A stretch of 64,000 bases of DNA, taken from NCBI RefSeq assembly GCF_019649055.1, contig NW_026570299.1, positions 1-64,000 of the forward strand, read 5' to 3'. The stretch is from Paramacrobiotus metropolitanus (Eukaryota; Tardigrada; Eutardigrada; Parachela; Macrobiotidae). Both the position numbers and the translations under genes were made by a program. Numbering within the stretch: position 1 is the first letter of the stretch; each line of letters starts with the position of its first letter. The notes under the pieces are model-generated. The model worked only from the letters and a program-made list of their open reading frames with translations, was not told where the DNA came from and ran no database searches. This document shows, piece by piece, positions 1 to 10,050 of this stretch.

Positions 1-1594
1 TATAATACGTTAATATGCACTGACTGTAAACCTGTGCATCAAAGCTCAATAAATCGAATAAAACAGATGCATTATAGCAACAGTGAACAGAGTAATAGAG
101 AATAGAGCAGGTCAGCATCAACTGAAAGTAAAAAGCATTTCGGTGTCGGCTTCTCACTAAAATAATAAGATGAGGTATTTGTCGATGCTCGTTTCGTGCA
201 GGTTTAAAATAATTTAACTAAATACAGCGCTAATTACAGCTATTGTAAATGAAACATAAAACCGATACAGCGTTAATAGCAACAGCATTATCAGCCTACG
301 TATAATAATTATACTACAGTAGCATATTCTCCCGAAGTAGTATTACTATTTCGATAATACACGACATAGGCATACAAAATCACCGATTCGCCTTCGTAGC
401 TGATTAGCTGGAAGTTAATCCGAAATAATTAAGTAAAGAGTGCAATGAGCAGTCCAAATTTTAGAAGTTGTCACGAAACCGTAACGAAGTTATCGCCATG
501 TAAAAACACGAAGTGGCGTTTTCTTGTCTGCTTCGCAGTCAGCGAAAACATTCCGTCGCGGACTCGCTGTGCAAATTACGTATTCGTGTACTAAAAAATT
601 TGTAATTAACGGTATAGTTAGGACCATACACAAACTACGTACAGAACAAATTTTCGGGAACGTAGTTTATAGATAGTCCCTTACAGTATCTTCCTTGTGT
701 AACTTGATGCTTGTGCTGTGCTAAACCACCCCTAAAATGTGCGAATCAGAATCGTGTAACATTTGGCTACTCTCCATAGACCGTACGAAAACAAGCCGTA
801 AACTAAATAGTGTACAAAGACTAGTCTTTGTAATTATTCTAGTTTAACCGACTACCAGCTGGTGTCAGTCCGCTCCGGAAAATTACCCAGATGCAGTTTA
901 TTATGACCCACTGTTAATTATGACTCATAGTACCCCTTAAATCAGCACTTTTTGTAACGGGTCATATTTTGCCGCACACAGACATAAACTGTACGGATTT
1001 GTTCTATTTGTTCAAAGTTTGTCGTATCTAAATCTATCATTTGCATATTTGCAATAACTTTTATATTTGTCGACATATAAAATTAGAATACCTCATAATT
1101 AGAATAAAAGCCTAATCTTCAAGGAGCACTAACTATTCAGGGTCACAACGTACGGTATAGCCCAAAATGCAATTGCAGGTTGCGCTAATATTTATGGCAT
1201 CGCTTCATAAGTCATATGGATATAAGCAGCATATAATTAATACATGACCTTTCTAATGTTAATGACAGGAATTTATATGCCAGTGCTTTCCGTGAAGTAG
1301 TAATATATTAATCGGTGTAATAATTATACTTTGTAGTTATAACATCGTAACACTGATCCTGCAAAACTGCAGCGCACTGCTTTTTGTTCAGCCTTCCTTA
1401 GTAATCGCCGTTAATTTAAACAATTCAGCGGCATGTACGTAGTTTAATTAGTGCAAAGTGGCAAACTGAGGTCATAATGTGGATAGCTTATTTATATGCA
1501 TTAAATTTATCTCTTTAAAAGATGCATGAAGTTGAGCGTTTGTGCCTCTTTATAATTGAAATACTCAAACAGTACTGAATGCAACATATTTTGC
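1..1594. other. AT-rich non-coding stretch
   Basis: No convincing exon, RNA gene or repeat array seen. All reading frames are closed by frequent stops. Confidence 0.5.
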
Positions 1595-1790
1595 ATATAG
1601 GGGAATTTAACTGTTTAGGCCAGCACTCCTTGTACTTGATGCCGTCACCCGCCTGGTGTGACGTTGCGGGGTACATACGGTTAAATCAGGCGCGGTACAT
1701 AGCACCATGTTTAGCCACAACGTAAAACTTCAGCCGGCTGACGGCAGCAAGTACAGGAGTGCTGGCCTCAGCAGTTGAGTTCCCCTATAT
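1595..1790. mobile_element. Non-autonomous inverted-repeat element (MITE-like)
   Basis: A ~196 bp segment whose two ends are near-perfect inverted repeats of about 60 bp. The left end starts ATATAGGGGAA and includes AGGCCAGCACTCC. The right end contains GGAGTGCTGGCCT and finishes TTCCCCTATAT. There is no ORF inside, so it would need a transposase from elsewhere. Its core (CATG, GTACCGCGCC and TGACGGCA blocks) reappears in reverse orientation near 55233-55335, so it belongs to a dispersed family. I could not define the target-site duplication with certainty. Confidence 0.75.
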
Positions 1791-2887
1791 TTAAAGAGCA
1801 GGAATGTAGAAGCCCTTTGCCGACAAATGTTTGTCAGCAGAGATCCGTTTTGTGGTGTCTGAAAGAAATATGTTCTATTTCAAGACAGCTTTTATGGTGC
1901 ACCAGATAAGGGTGTTACTGCCCAGATGTTATCAGTCGGCGGTTGAATGAAACGACATGGTCATGCACACGTGTGTCACATGCCGTGTTTCATGAGCCAC
2001 TCACCGAAAACACAGATTTGTAGTTTCACGTAAACACTGTTTTTAAACAATTAGAAATAATTATAAAAATGTACGCATACGTTTATTCATTTTAGTTTAC
2101 GTTATAAATTGGGATTCAAAGCGCGGAAGTAATTCAAAAGTTTACGGAGTGGTCACCTTGAGGGAAGTGGTGTCACCGGTAAGTCCGGTACATGATAGGG
2201 GCAAAAATAATTACCAGTTAGCTAATTAATTCTTTAGTATCAGCATTTGTCTAAATAACTGTGGAACGGTGTATCTAATAAATTAAAATAAGCCGTGAGC
2301 TTAGTAAATACTGTATGATGGATTTAACTGGGACCGGTAACTTTCACGGTAATAACTCACAATAATTTGAAGATGTACCGATTGCATTTTAGGCCACTGG
2401 CTGGTTTGGCTTTATTCAGATGAAGAAGGTCGGTTTTTTAAGTTTTTTGAAATCATATTTTCTTTCTTGATACTTCGTTATATCCAATTTAAATTGAGAA
2501 AAATTCACAACTTTAAACCGGAAAGATCGGCTTTAAACACACAGTTTAAAATGTGAATTGAATAAATCACGCTCAAAAATTAACTAGTCTTCAGGCAACC
2601 ATACAGAATTTTAGATAGACCACCCAGAAAATTGTAAACATAGTCCTCCTGCACCTTGCGAGGGCTTTTTTTGAAAAAAATTTTTAAACTTCACAAACTT
2701 AAAAAAAACACATTTAGGGCTTTCGATTTTTGTAAATAACCTGAGTTAAAACAATTTTTTTCAGAATCGCTCGCAATTATACTTTTAAGGTATTTCTACA
2801 CCCTGTGCATTAAGTTTCAAAATCATGTTAGATCGCCTGAATTAGGAGTTAGTCTTCAAACTTTATCTGGTGCATTTTGAACGGTAG
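1791..2887. other. Non-coding spacer
   Basis: AT-rich sequence with T-runs and A-runs (about 2645-2760). No gene recognised. Confidence 0.5.
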
Positions 2888-3159
2888 CCTTCGAAAGTTC
2901 ATGCAAGTTTACATCACTGTGGGCATGTTGACTGTTTCAGCCCACCACACATATCAAACCATAGTGACTATCCAGACAGCCCTTGCCCGCTTCTTACCAC
3001 ACTTGAGTGTGATCAAAATCTATTGTCTTTCGGTGTTTGCTTTGATTCCGCTGACCAGTGCGCTGTTTATGGATGGCGGTAGAACAAAAGATGCGTATCC
3101 GCTTCTGTGCTCCATTGATTTCATCGCAGATGCGCTAACTTGCATATCCGTTCGTAATG
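2888..3159 (+). CDS. Possible single exon of a multi-TM transporter (SLC6-like?)
   Basis: An open stretch of ~90 codons is bounded by a plausible acceptor (CGGTAG before 2888) and a strong donor (AATG|GTGAGC after 3159). The peptide has two hydrophobic helices separated by a short loop (TYQTIVTIQTALARFLPHL, then CLSVFALIPLTSALFMDGG). The pattern of a TIVT-type helix, a proline-histidine turn, a hydrophobic helix and a GG followed by a D resembles the distal part of SLC6 neurotransmitter:sodium symporters, but the match is weak and made by eye. No flanking exons were found, so this is either a lone relic exon or part of a gene I could not follow. The frame stays open past the donor to a stop at 3209. 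Confidence 0.3.
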
Positions 3160-6100
3160 GTGAGCCGGGCCAGTCACTGGTAGCATCGTTACTCAGTTTA
3201 GGCAGCTAACTTAAAAAATTTATATTTCAAAACCCTGGAATTTTATCACTTCAATGTTTTTACCATCGGATAGAGCAGTCTTCAATCTGTAAAGCGCCTT
3301 TCTTTTGCAAAATGGCCTATTAGGAATAAAGCCGAACTAGCCATGGCCTTAAAGCTCAACGACTAAACGGTAAAGAGCAGTAATCTGTTATTTTTTTGGC
3401 GCTTTCCGAATAGCCCACTCGATGGAAATATGCGATGCATCAATGGCATGCAACATCTGGTTTTTCACGACGTTCAAACTTCAGTTTTTTTCTGCTCTGC
3501 ATGATTCAGCACATCAAAGCGCATTTCTTAAATACGTACTCTAGGTTATTTTTTCTAACGATATTCATAGCACACTATGCACGGGTAATTACTCGTACTT
3601 TTACTCGACGAATCTATATAAATAAAAAAAAGATAAGCCTTAACAAAATTCCGTGTGTGTCATCGATGCATTAACGCTGCACTCATCCAACTCAATGTCT
3701 ATATGTCGTTCGATAGCCTTTACGACGTACAGATTTGCCAATAAAACAATTTAAGGAAAAAAACAAGTTTGAAAGAAAACTTGCAAAACTTTTGACGTGG
3801 AAAGCCTATGGGAACAGCTAAAATCCATCACTGCAAAACCGACCACCCCACCACTGTCTCGACGGCCAACGAAGTGACCGACTTACAAGTTAGAGTCGGG
3901 AAAACTTCTGTTCTTCTGAATCATGACCACGTGTTATTCCGTGGTCTTGAACGAATTTACAAATTTGTAATCAGTATTTGGCATCAAGAACAGGTGATTG
4001 AGCAAGAACACATAAAGAAGGTCTTCAAGCATGAAAACTGCTTAAAAACTGTTTCCCAAGGAGCTGTCATTCGCACTGGTTTGACCCGCTTAAAGTTGCC
4101 ACGCTTCCACGGGTGGTTGCCATTTGTACTGAATTGCTGTTAAAGTTAAAAATTTACAGAGTTGCAATACTTTTAATTTTTTTTTCTGTGGAAAATTATG
4201 TTCCAGAAAGGCGGAATTACGTGTTTGGGGCTGATTTAAGGGGCAAGCTGACATCTGCATTTGAGCGACTGCTTGGCAGTCATTAGCCGAGAATTGCAGC
4301 TAAGGATTTGGCCCGGTACGTAGTACTAAATTCGTGTACTACTGCCGCGGAGTAGAAGTATAGATATTTGCTTCCGCGCACTTCCAAACACTTTTTGTGT
4401 TGCTTTTGACACTGTGTAGCCGAATGATTTGTGTAGATTGGCGTGAATCCGTTTTCGCGCGCAAAATTCGGTTGCGAAGTTATGAGAGTGACAAAATTCC
4501 AAAAGGTTCCTTTTCAAATTTTGCACGTAAATGCACATAACGACGAAGATCGTCTTGCCCCGAACCACCTTTTATTAAAACTTTGTCCATTTTAAAATAG
4601 AAAACAATGCCAACGCTGGGGTCTGTGAGTGTAAAACCATATTCACGCATATGTGCGTTTACATGCAGTATTCGAAGATCGGTTGATAACGAGACTTTTG
4701 GTACACCTGAATGCATTTAAACTTTTGAAATTTTCATACAGCCATAGCTCCCGAACCAGATGTTACGCGCTCGAACGGTTTCTACGCCAATGTATACAAA
4801 TCATCTGGCTGCAGTATGTCATAAACAAAGCAAAAAAAAGGGTTTACGAGTGCGCGAGCCGAATTTGGTGCTATGTACGGGGCCGAAACCCTTAATAAGC
4901 AAGGTAGCTACATGCTTACCAGCGACTACTGACTACTTCCGTTAGTTTGTCACATAAGGCAAAACCGCAGTCAACGCCGAGATGCATCGAGAAGCAAACA
5001 TGCAAGAAATTTTCCGTACAAGTCCTCGATTTTAGAAAGAGCTAACAGCGGAGAAGGAGATACAACAAAATGCTTCTGTCCTTATTTAAATAAAGTGTTT
5101 TAACTTTGTCCTGTGGTGAAAGTAATAGGAAAAAAAGGTGACTATTACTGTTTTAATTTATCACTTATTAGTGTACTGATTGTTGAAGGGCAGCAGCAGT
5201 GGTGTATTAGTGGTCAAACTGGGATGTAAAGTACTTAAATAATTTGCTATCGGATACGTTGAAAAGCTCAGAATAGTAAGAAAAGAGGGAACAACAAGTT
5301 TTAATAAATTACAGGGTCCTTATGTAGCAGCTGCACGAAATTTAGCTGATGGTGACTGATCTGGAAATAAATAGTTCGGAAAGAAAAAAAATTTACCCGT
5401 TTTTGGGAGAAAAATAGCTTTAAATTAATTTCACATTTCAGGTTTTAGGCCATTCTGCAGTCAATTAAACGGTCAGGCAAATTTTCCAGTAGTTATCATA
5501 AAGTGACATCAACTGTGCAGTGTGCAAGGACATTATTTTTGATTTGTGAATTATAGAATTCTACGCTTCGTTCATAAAACCAGCTGTTATGAGTTTACAT
5601 ACGATATATCTTTACATACCTGCAGTTATGAGTTTTATTTTTGCGCTAAGATGGGATTTGTCCATTGCTGATTGCATTATTTACTCCGCGCAATTTGCGC
5701 GGGGTCTGCTAGTATGTTTATATAGCTGTAACGCTTATTGCAGTTGCATTACGTACTTCTTCTACTAAAACGTACAGACCATCAAGTGCAACTACACAAC
5801 TTTAAAATTTTTTAGCGCATTTTCCTCTTGTTTTGGACTATCAGAAATCTAATGCCTTTTTGGCCGCGAAAATTCCCTTCCTTTTTTTACCATCGAAATT
5901 GATCTTTCCTCTTTTTGACCAAAAAACATTCCATCCTTTATTTATTCCTTCCTTTTTTTGACCTTGGTCAGTGGTTCGAGACTCAGACGTGAAGTTCTCA
6001 GCAGTTCAATAGTTATAGATGGTATTCACAGTCATAATTAAAATAGATTGAGTTTTATTTTGGCCGGAAATGTCGAATAGCGGCTATATTACAGTTAATT

Positions 6101-6304
6101 CTTTCTTTTCAACATTCGTGTTGCTGCAGTTACACTAGTACAAACGTCCCGTATTTGACTGAATGGGTTGTTGCCAATTAAAATGTTGTAGTTGCACTTG
6201 TACATTCCTTGCGTTGCATGTAATACGGGGATTCGCTGGACCATATGGGACATATTTCCGGTCAAGAGTTAAAAGTTATCGAGATATTACTTTAGCAGTC
6301 TTAG
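3160..6304. other. Spacer with unassigned short ORFs
   Basis: No gene recognised. Minus-strand ORFs at 4480-4716 (78 codons) and 4326-4568 (80 codons), and a plus-strand ORF at 3808-4143 (111 codons), are open but show no known motif, signal peptide or clear splice context. The region 5830-5960 is pyrimidine-rich with repeated CCTTTTTTT-type runs. Confidence 0.4.
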
Positions 6305-6412
6305 GAACACTCAGCATTTTAATAGTCAGACTCAGCCTTTTAGTACTCAGACTCAGCCTTTCAGTAGTCAGACTCAGCCTTTTAGGGGTCAGACTCAGAC
6401 TCAGACTCAGCG
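6305..6412. repeat. CTCAG/CAGACTCAGC short tandem repeat
   Basis: Imperfect repeats of CAGACTCAGCCTTTTAGTA with pure CAGACT units at the 3' end. It sits exactly where homology to the gene-A units of the two later blocks begins, so it may mark the duplication junction. Confidence 0.7.
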
Positions 6413-6692
6413 CTTCAGCGCGGGCCCGCGATTAGCGCAAGCAACAGGTATAATCGTACGGCAGCGTGTAATCGAGCGAAGAGTTGAAATTGGCAGTCAG
6501 TCGTTCCACTTCTCAACGTCTCCTTGAACTTTCCTAAATTACCGTAGTATCTCACGAATTTTTTCCGCGATCCTACAGTCGATTTTTTCGTAATTATAAC
6601 GTAAGTACCATATTATCATCGCTCCAGAATATCGATTTGCATTAAGTGAAAGACTGCTTGATCGTAATCAACCGTTGTACGTGTGTTCCCAG

Positions 6693-6778
6693 GCATCGAG
6701 ATCCAGAGAAACGGTCAGCATACTCAGCACCTTTCCCGACATCCCCTTTCAGTTTTCCGAAGTATCCATCAGATTTCG
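6693..6778 (+). other. Candidate non-coding first exon of gene A, copy 1
   Basis: Flanked by acceptor-like TTCCCAG and donor CG|GTGAGTG. The same piece recurs with the same donor at 16027-16105 and 27121-27204. The lengths differ (86, 79 and 84 nt) and the frame is not kept, so an untranslated exon fits better than coding sequence. No transcript evidence. Confidence 0.35.
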
Positions 6779-7779
6779 GTGAGTGTTTCGCTTCTTTTCG
6801 CCAAGATTTAGCTATTTCCTGCAACTGCGGATAGCGATTTGTGTGAATTTTCTTTTAATTTGCGTAGAAATTTGTACGATACGTTTGTCTAATTCTGGAA
6901 ATTAATTCTTCCCGTTTTGCTGTCGTATGCTTTACCCAGCTTACAGTAATGTTTGCTATCATTTCGGCCTTTCGTAACGTTAGTTTCTGTCTTGATCGGC
7001 GCCATTTAGAGCGTGTAATTACGCTAATCAGTAGTTAAGGGCACCTTTTCTTCTCCCAGTTAGACCAGCCTTTAAACACATCGATTTATTCAGAGGATCA
7101 TTTATACGGTAGCAGGGAGGTTTTATCAATGAATCGTGGTACTACTGTTTAAAATAAGAGATTTTTTCAATTGAAAATTTTCGTTTTTGTCTGGAAAACC
7201 GAAGATCTTCGGCGGCAGGGTGATGCAAGTGCAGCGTACGGTTTCTCGTGTTTGGCAGGGACGTAGTTGCAACGGTTGGCAACGAGTCGGGAAAACGGCG
7301 GGCTACTTTGCGCACGCCGCGCTACGGGCGCGTGGCGTTGGCGATGCGCAAATGTTGGCAGCGTCACTAGAAGTTAAATCATGTAAATTTTATAATTAAC
7401 GCTAGTACTGCACATTCCGTACGTAGTATTGCTTAAGTACTTCATTGGTTCATGTACTTACGCAGTCAGGTTCAGCATAACATAACATAGATATCATCTG
7501 TTAATTTTTACATTCAATTAGTGTTTTAGTTCCCTAATTTCAAAATTTTTTAATTTTAAATTTCTAATTAGAAATACTGGACATAACTGTGTGGCCTATG
7601 TGGCAGCTTTACGCGCAGAGCTAGCTTTCTTCGCACGTACAAAACATAATTTTGTCGAAATGCCTCTCTGGTTTGAAACGTTAACTTTACATCTATCAAG
7701 AATTGCTCAAAAGTAATCATCAACCGTTTTTTTTGTTATCCAATGAAGGAAGGCCGCAGCAGTCGATTCCGCGTAGTAC

Positions 7780-7880
7780 TGTAGTGTACGTATGTACCAT
7801 GTACATATCTGCTCGTACCAGGTAAATATGTACCACGCACACAAATAAATTATTAATATCTGCATGTACCATGTATAGAT
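7780..7880. repeat. Short degenerate repeats of TGTACCATGTA
   Basis: Several imperfect copies of a TACCATGTA / TACCAGGTAAATATG motif. The equivalent stretch of copy 2 (17190-17295) has the same organisation. Likely a local microsatellite inside the unit; no coding role seen. Confidence 0.5.
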
Positions 7881-8302
7881 AAGTGCCGTATACAAGTCCG
7901 CATGATTATTTTAATTAAAAATGACTGATCTTCGAACGCGCACGTAGCCGTGTTCGAAAACAACGATATGGAATTAACGAACGTTACTGGACTGGCGTTA
8001 TGCTTTATCCTGGGTTTACGATGCGCTTTTTGCAGTCACAGTGTTTAACTGCTTAATCAAAATTCTGAATTTCAGTGGTTAATTAAAATTTCATTGCTGT
8101 AAATTAATTCCTATCGTATCAGTGGAACATGTACAGTACGTTTCGATTCTGTTGAATTTTATGAAGTCTTTAATTACGCATGACGCTTTTTAACTGAATG
8201 CATAGATGTGCAGTTGATTATTCGTTGAGTTTTCTTGCTGTTGGAAGTAATGTGTTCATCGTACCGCGTTTATGACGTATTGGTGTTATGTTCGTAATTG
8301 AA

Positions 8303-9734
8303 ATGGCGATGAAAATCTGCGACTCCGTGGCCTGCGCCTTCGCCGTCCTGTCCCTGGTTATCGTTCCCGTAATGGCCACTGGAAGCATCAACGGGACGAT
8401 TTGGAAGCTTAGTGAGGCCCAGTACAGCGCATTAAACCAAGAACCCATCGTGAACGCAGCAATTACCTTCGTGGCCATGATGACTTTCCTCGGCGGAATC
8501 ACTAGAGCGCTGGAAGTAAGTATCAGTTTTAATTCTTATGCGGTAATCTTCATTTTAATGTAAGCCCGCGCTGGGCGCGGCAAGCGCGAGTTAACATGCA
8601 GCGTGTTGAAAACATACTGAGAAAACTGTGAGTTTAATAATATGGTGTGCGAACGCGGCCGGTAATTACTAGTATAGTAGTATTCGTCATGCATGCGAAA
8701 GAAGCAATACAGATAATGACGCGCTCGTACTCAGTACGTTACAGGTACATGGTAAGCTGGTTAGAATTTTTAACAGCCGCTGCTACGAATAAGAATAATG
8801 AGCAACGACTGCACAAAACGAAAGCAAACTGAAAATTTGGAAAGAAAATGAGAAATAACGATTGCTGTACCGTACAAAATTCATACGTTGCTGTACCACG
8901 GTATCTATTATGCCGTGGCTGTACTATTACCTGTAGACTGTAGTCGATGCGATACTTACACTCGTACCGATGTAATTAAGTACTTACCATTAATAAAATC
9001 AGAAAATGTATCATTAATTTTGGAATCATCGTAATAACACCAGTGTCTTATTGGTATGCTGTACTTAAGCACTTTGATTCGACATTCCACTTGCGGGCTC
9101 TATTCCCATGGTGCCATGGTGACTTATTGCGCAACGTATTGCATTGCAGCTGATCAAGACCGGATCCCGTCATCTCCTGGCCCGAGCGGGGATCATGACG
9201 AAGCCCAGCATGGTACATTCGCATTTGCGCTCAGTACAGAGAAACCTTGCACTTGCTCATCTAACCAGCATTGGTAATCTTCTTTAGAAGTACTACTTGG
9301 ACGAAGGAGAAGCCTGGCCCGAGACACCGCAAGAGCTGAGGGCCAAAGAGAAGCAGGCCCGCGCGACGTTAACCGAGACCATGGCGTCGTGGTCGCTGAC
9401 CAAGCCCAACGCGAACGCCCAATACCGCTTTCTGATGGCCGCACTGGACTTCATCAACGTCAAAACCCACACCCTGGCGCAGTTGATTGGGAAGAAGACG
9501 ACGAAGTTGTCGGCCGAAGTGGAGATGGTTCGGGTTGCCGTGGCCAAGCTGACGCTCGAGGTGGAGCGCCATGGAGTCTGGCTGGTGAAGATCGCCAAGG
9601 ACCTCAGCGCCATGGCAGCCGACACGGCCGGGACGAAGCGGGAAGTGGTCGGACTGAAGCGTGACATCGCGGAGCTGAAGGCTTTGCTGGTCAACCATTT
9701 CCACATGGCCGTCCCCGCGGCCGCGGCCCATTAG
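8303..9734 (+). CDS. Gene A copy 1: two-TM, coiled-coil protein (3 exons, 240 aa)
   Basis: Exons 8303-8515, 9150-9212 and 9288-9734 join in phase 0 with donors GAA|GTAAGT and ATG|GTACAT and acceptors TTGCAG and TTTAG. Residues 1-71 carry two hydrophobic segments (about 9-27 and 47-63). Residues 72-92 are a short basic linker. Residues 93-240 are mostly helical and charged, with heptad-like spacing from about 155 to 225 and an Ala-rich end (AVPAAAAH). I do not recognise the family. The layout suggests a small membrane protein with a cytosolic coiled coil that could oligomerise. The ATG at 8303 is preferred because it is conserved in all three copies; an in-frame ATG at 8288 is not. No signal-peptide cleavage site is obvious. 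Exons 2-3 are almost identical to copy 2, while exon 1 is not. Confidence 0.65.
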
Positions 9735-9837
9735 GGAAATGTCCCTGTTGATTTTGCTGCCCAGTAGTTTTCTTTGTATGTATTTATAGTTTATGGGCGC
9801 AGCTATTTTGGCGTTTCCTCGCCAGGTTTCTTCTGTT

Positions 9838-9910
9838 AACCGGGTCAAGCGCCCGTATTTTTTGTCGCCAGCTTCCTTCTGTGTCGGGTCAAGAGCCCGT
9901 TTTTTTGTTG
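9838..9910 (+). other. Pair of T-tailed stem-loops downstream of gene A copy 1
   Basis: Two short CGGG...CCCG hairpins, each followed by a run of T (CGGGTCAAGCGCCCG then TATTTTTT, and CGGGTCAAGAGCCCG then TTTTTTT), lie ~110-175 nt after the stop codon. They are repeated after copy 2 (about 19024-19096), and one survives in copy 3 (about 29885-29910). They look like bacterial terminators, but in this genome they may mark the 3' end of the transcript or simply be shared by descent. Confidence 0.4.
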
Positions 9911-10050
9911 TTAATGATTTGCCCAAGCGGCTCTGCTGCACGCTGTTGAAAGGGGCCTGCTCGAAAGCGTAAAAAGCGTGGTTTCGTCAGTCGGTTTCTG
10001 TTTCCGTATAAGAACTTGAATCAGGGCAATAGCTAGTATTTTGTGACTTA

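Larger units (their letters stand above)
6413..10050. repeat. Segmental duplication unit containing gene A, copy 1
   Basis: The same order of landmarks occurs again at about 15600-19260 and 26460-30110: a GCGATTAGCGCA-type leader, a short possible 5' exon, a GC-rich block (7180-7370, 16530-16730, 27650-27850), a CCATGTA-type short repeat region, then the coding exons and T-rich stem-loops. The GC-rich block is open on both strands by composition but its frames are not preserved across copies, so I do not call it a gene. Confidence 0.85.

Noticed and set aside
9838-9910. Bacterial rho-independent terminators, which would imply transferred bacterial DNA
   Set aside because: The neighbouring gene has spliceosomal introns and is repeated with them. 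The stems are only 4-5 bp. No bacterial gene is present.
9369-9941. 190-codon minus-strand ORF opposite gene A (also 18555-19127)
   Set aside because: It overlaps exon 3 in antisense. It stays open only because the sense codons are GC-rich. It has no splice or domain support, and its frame is lost in copy 3.
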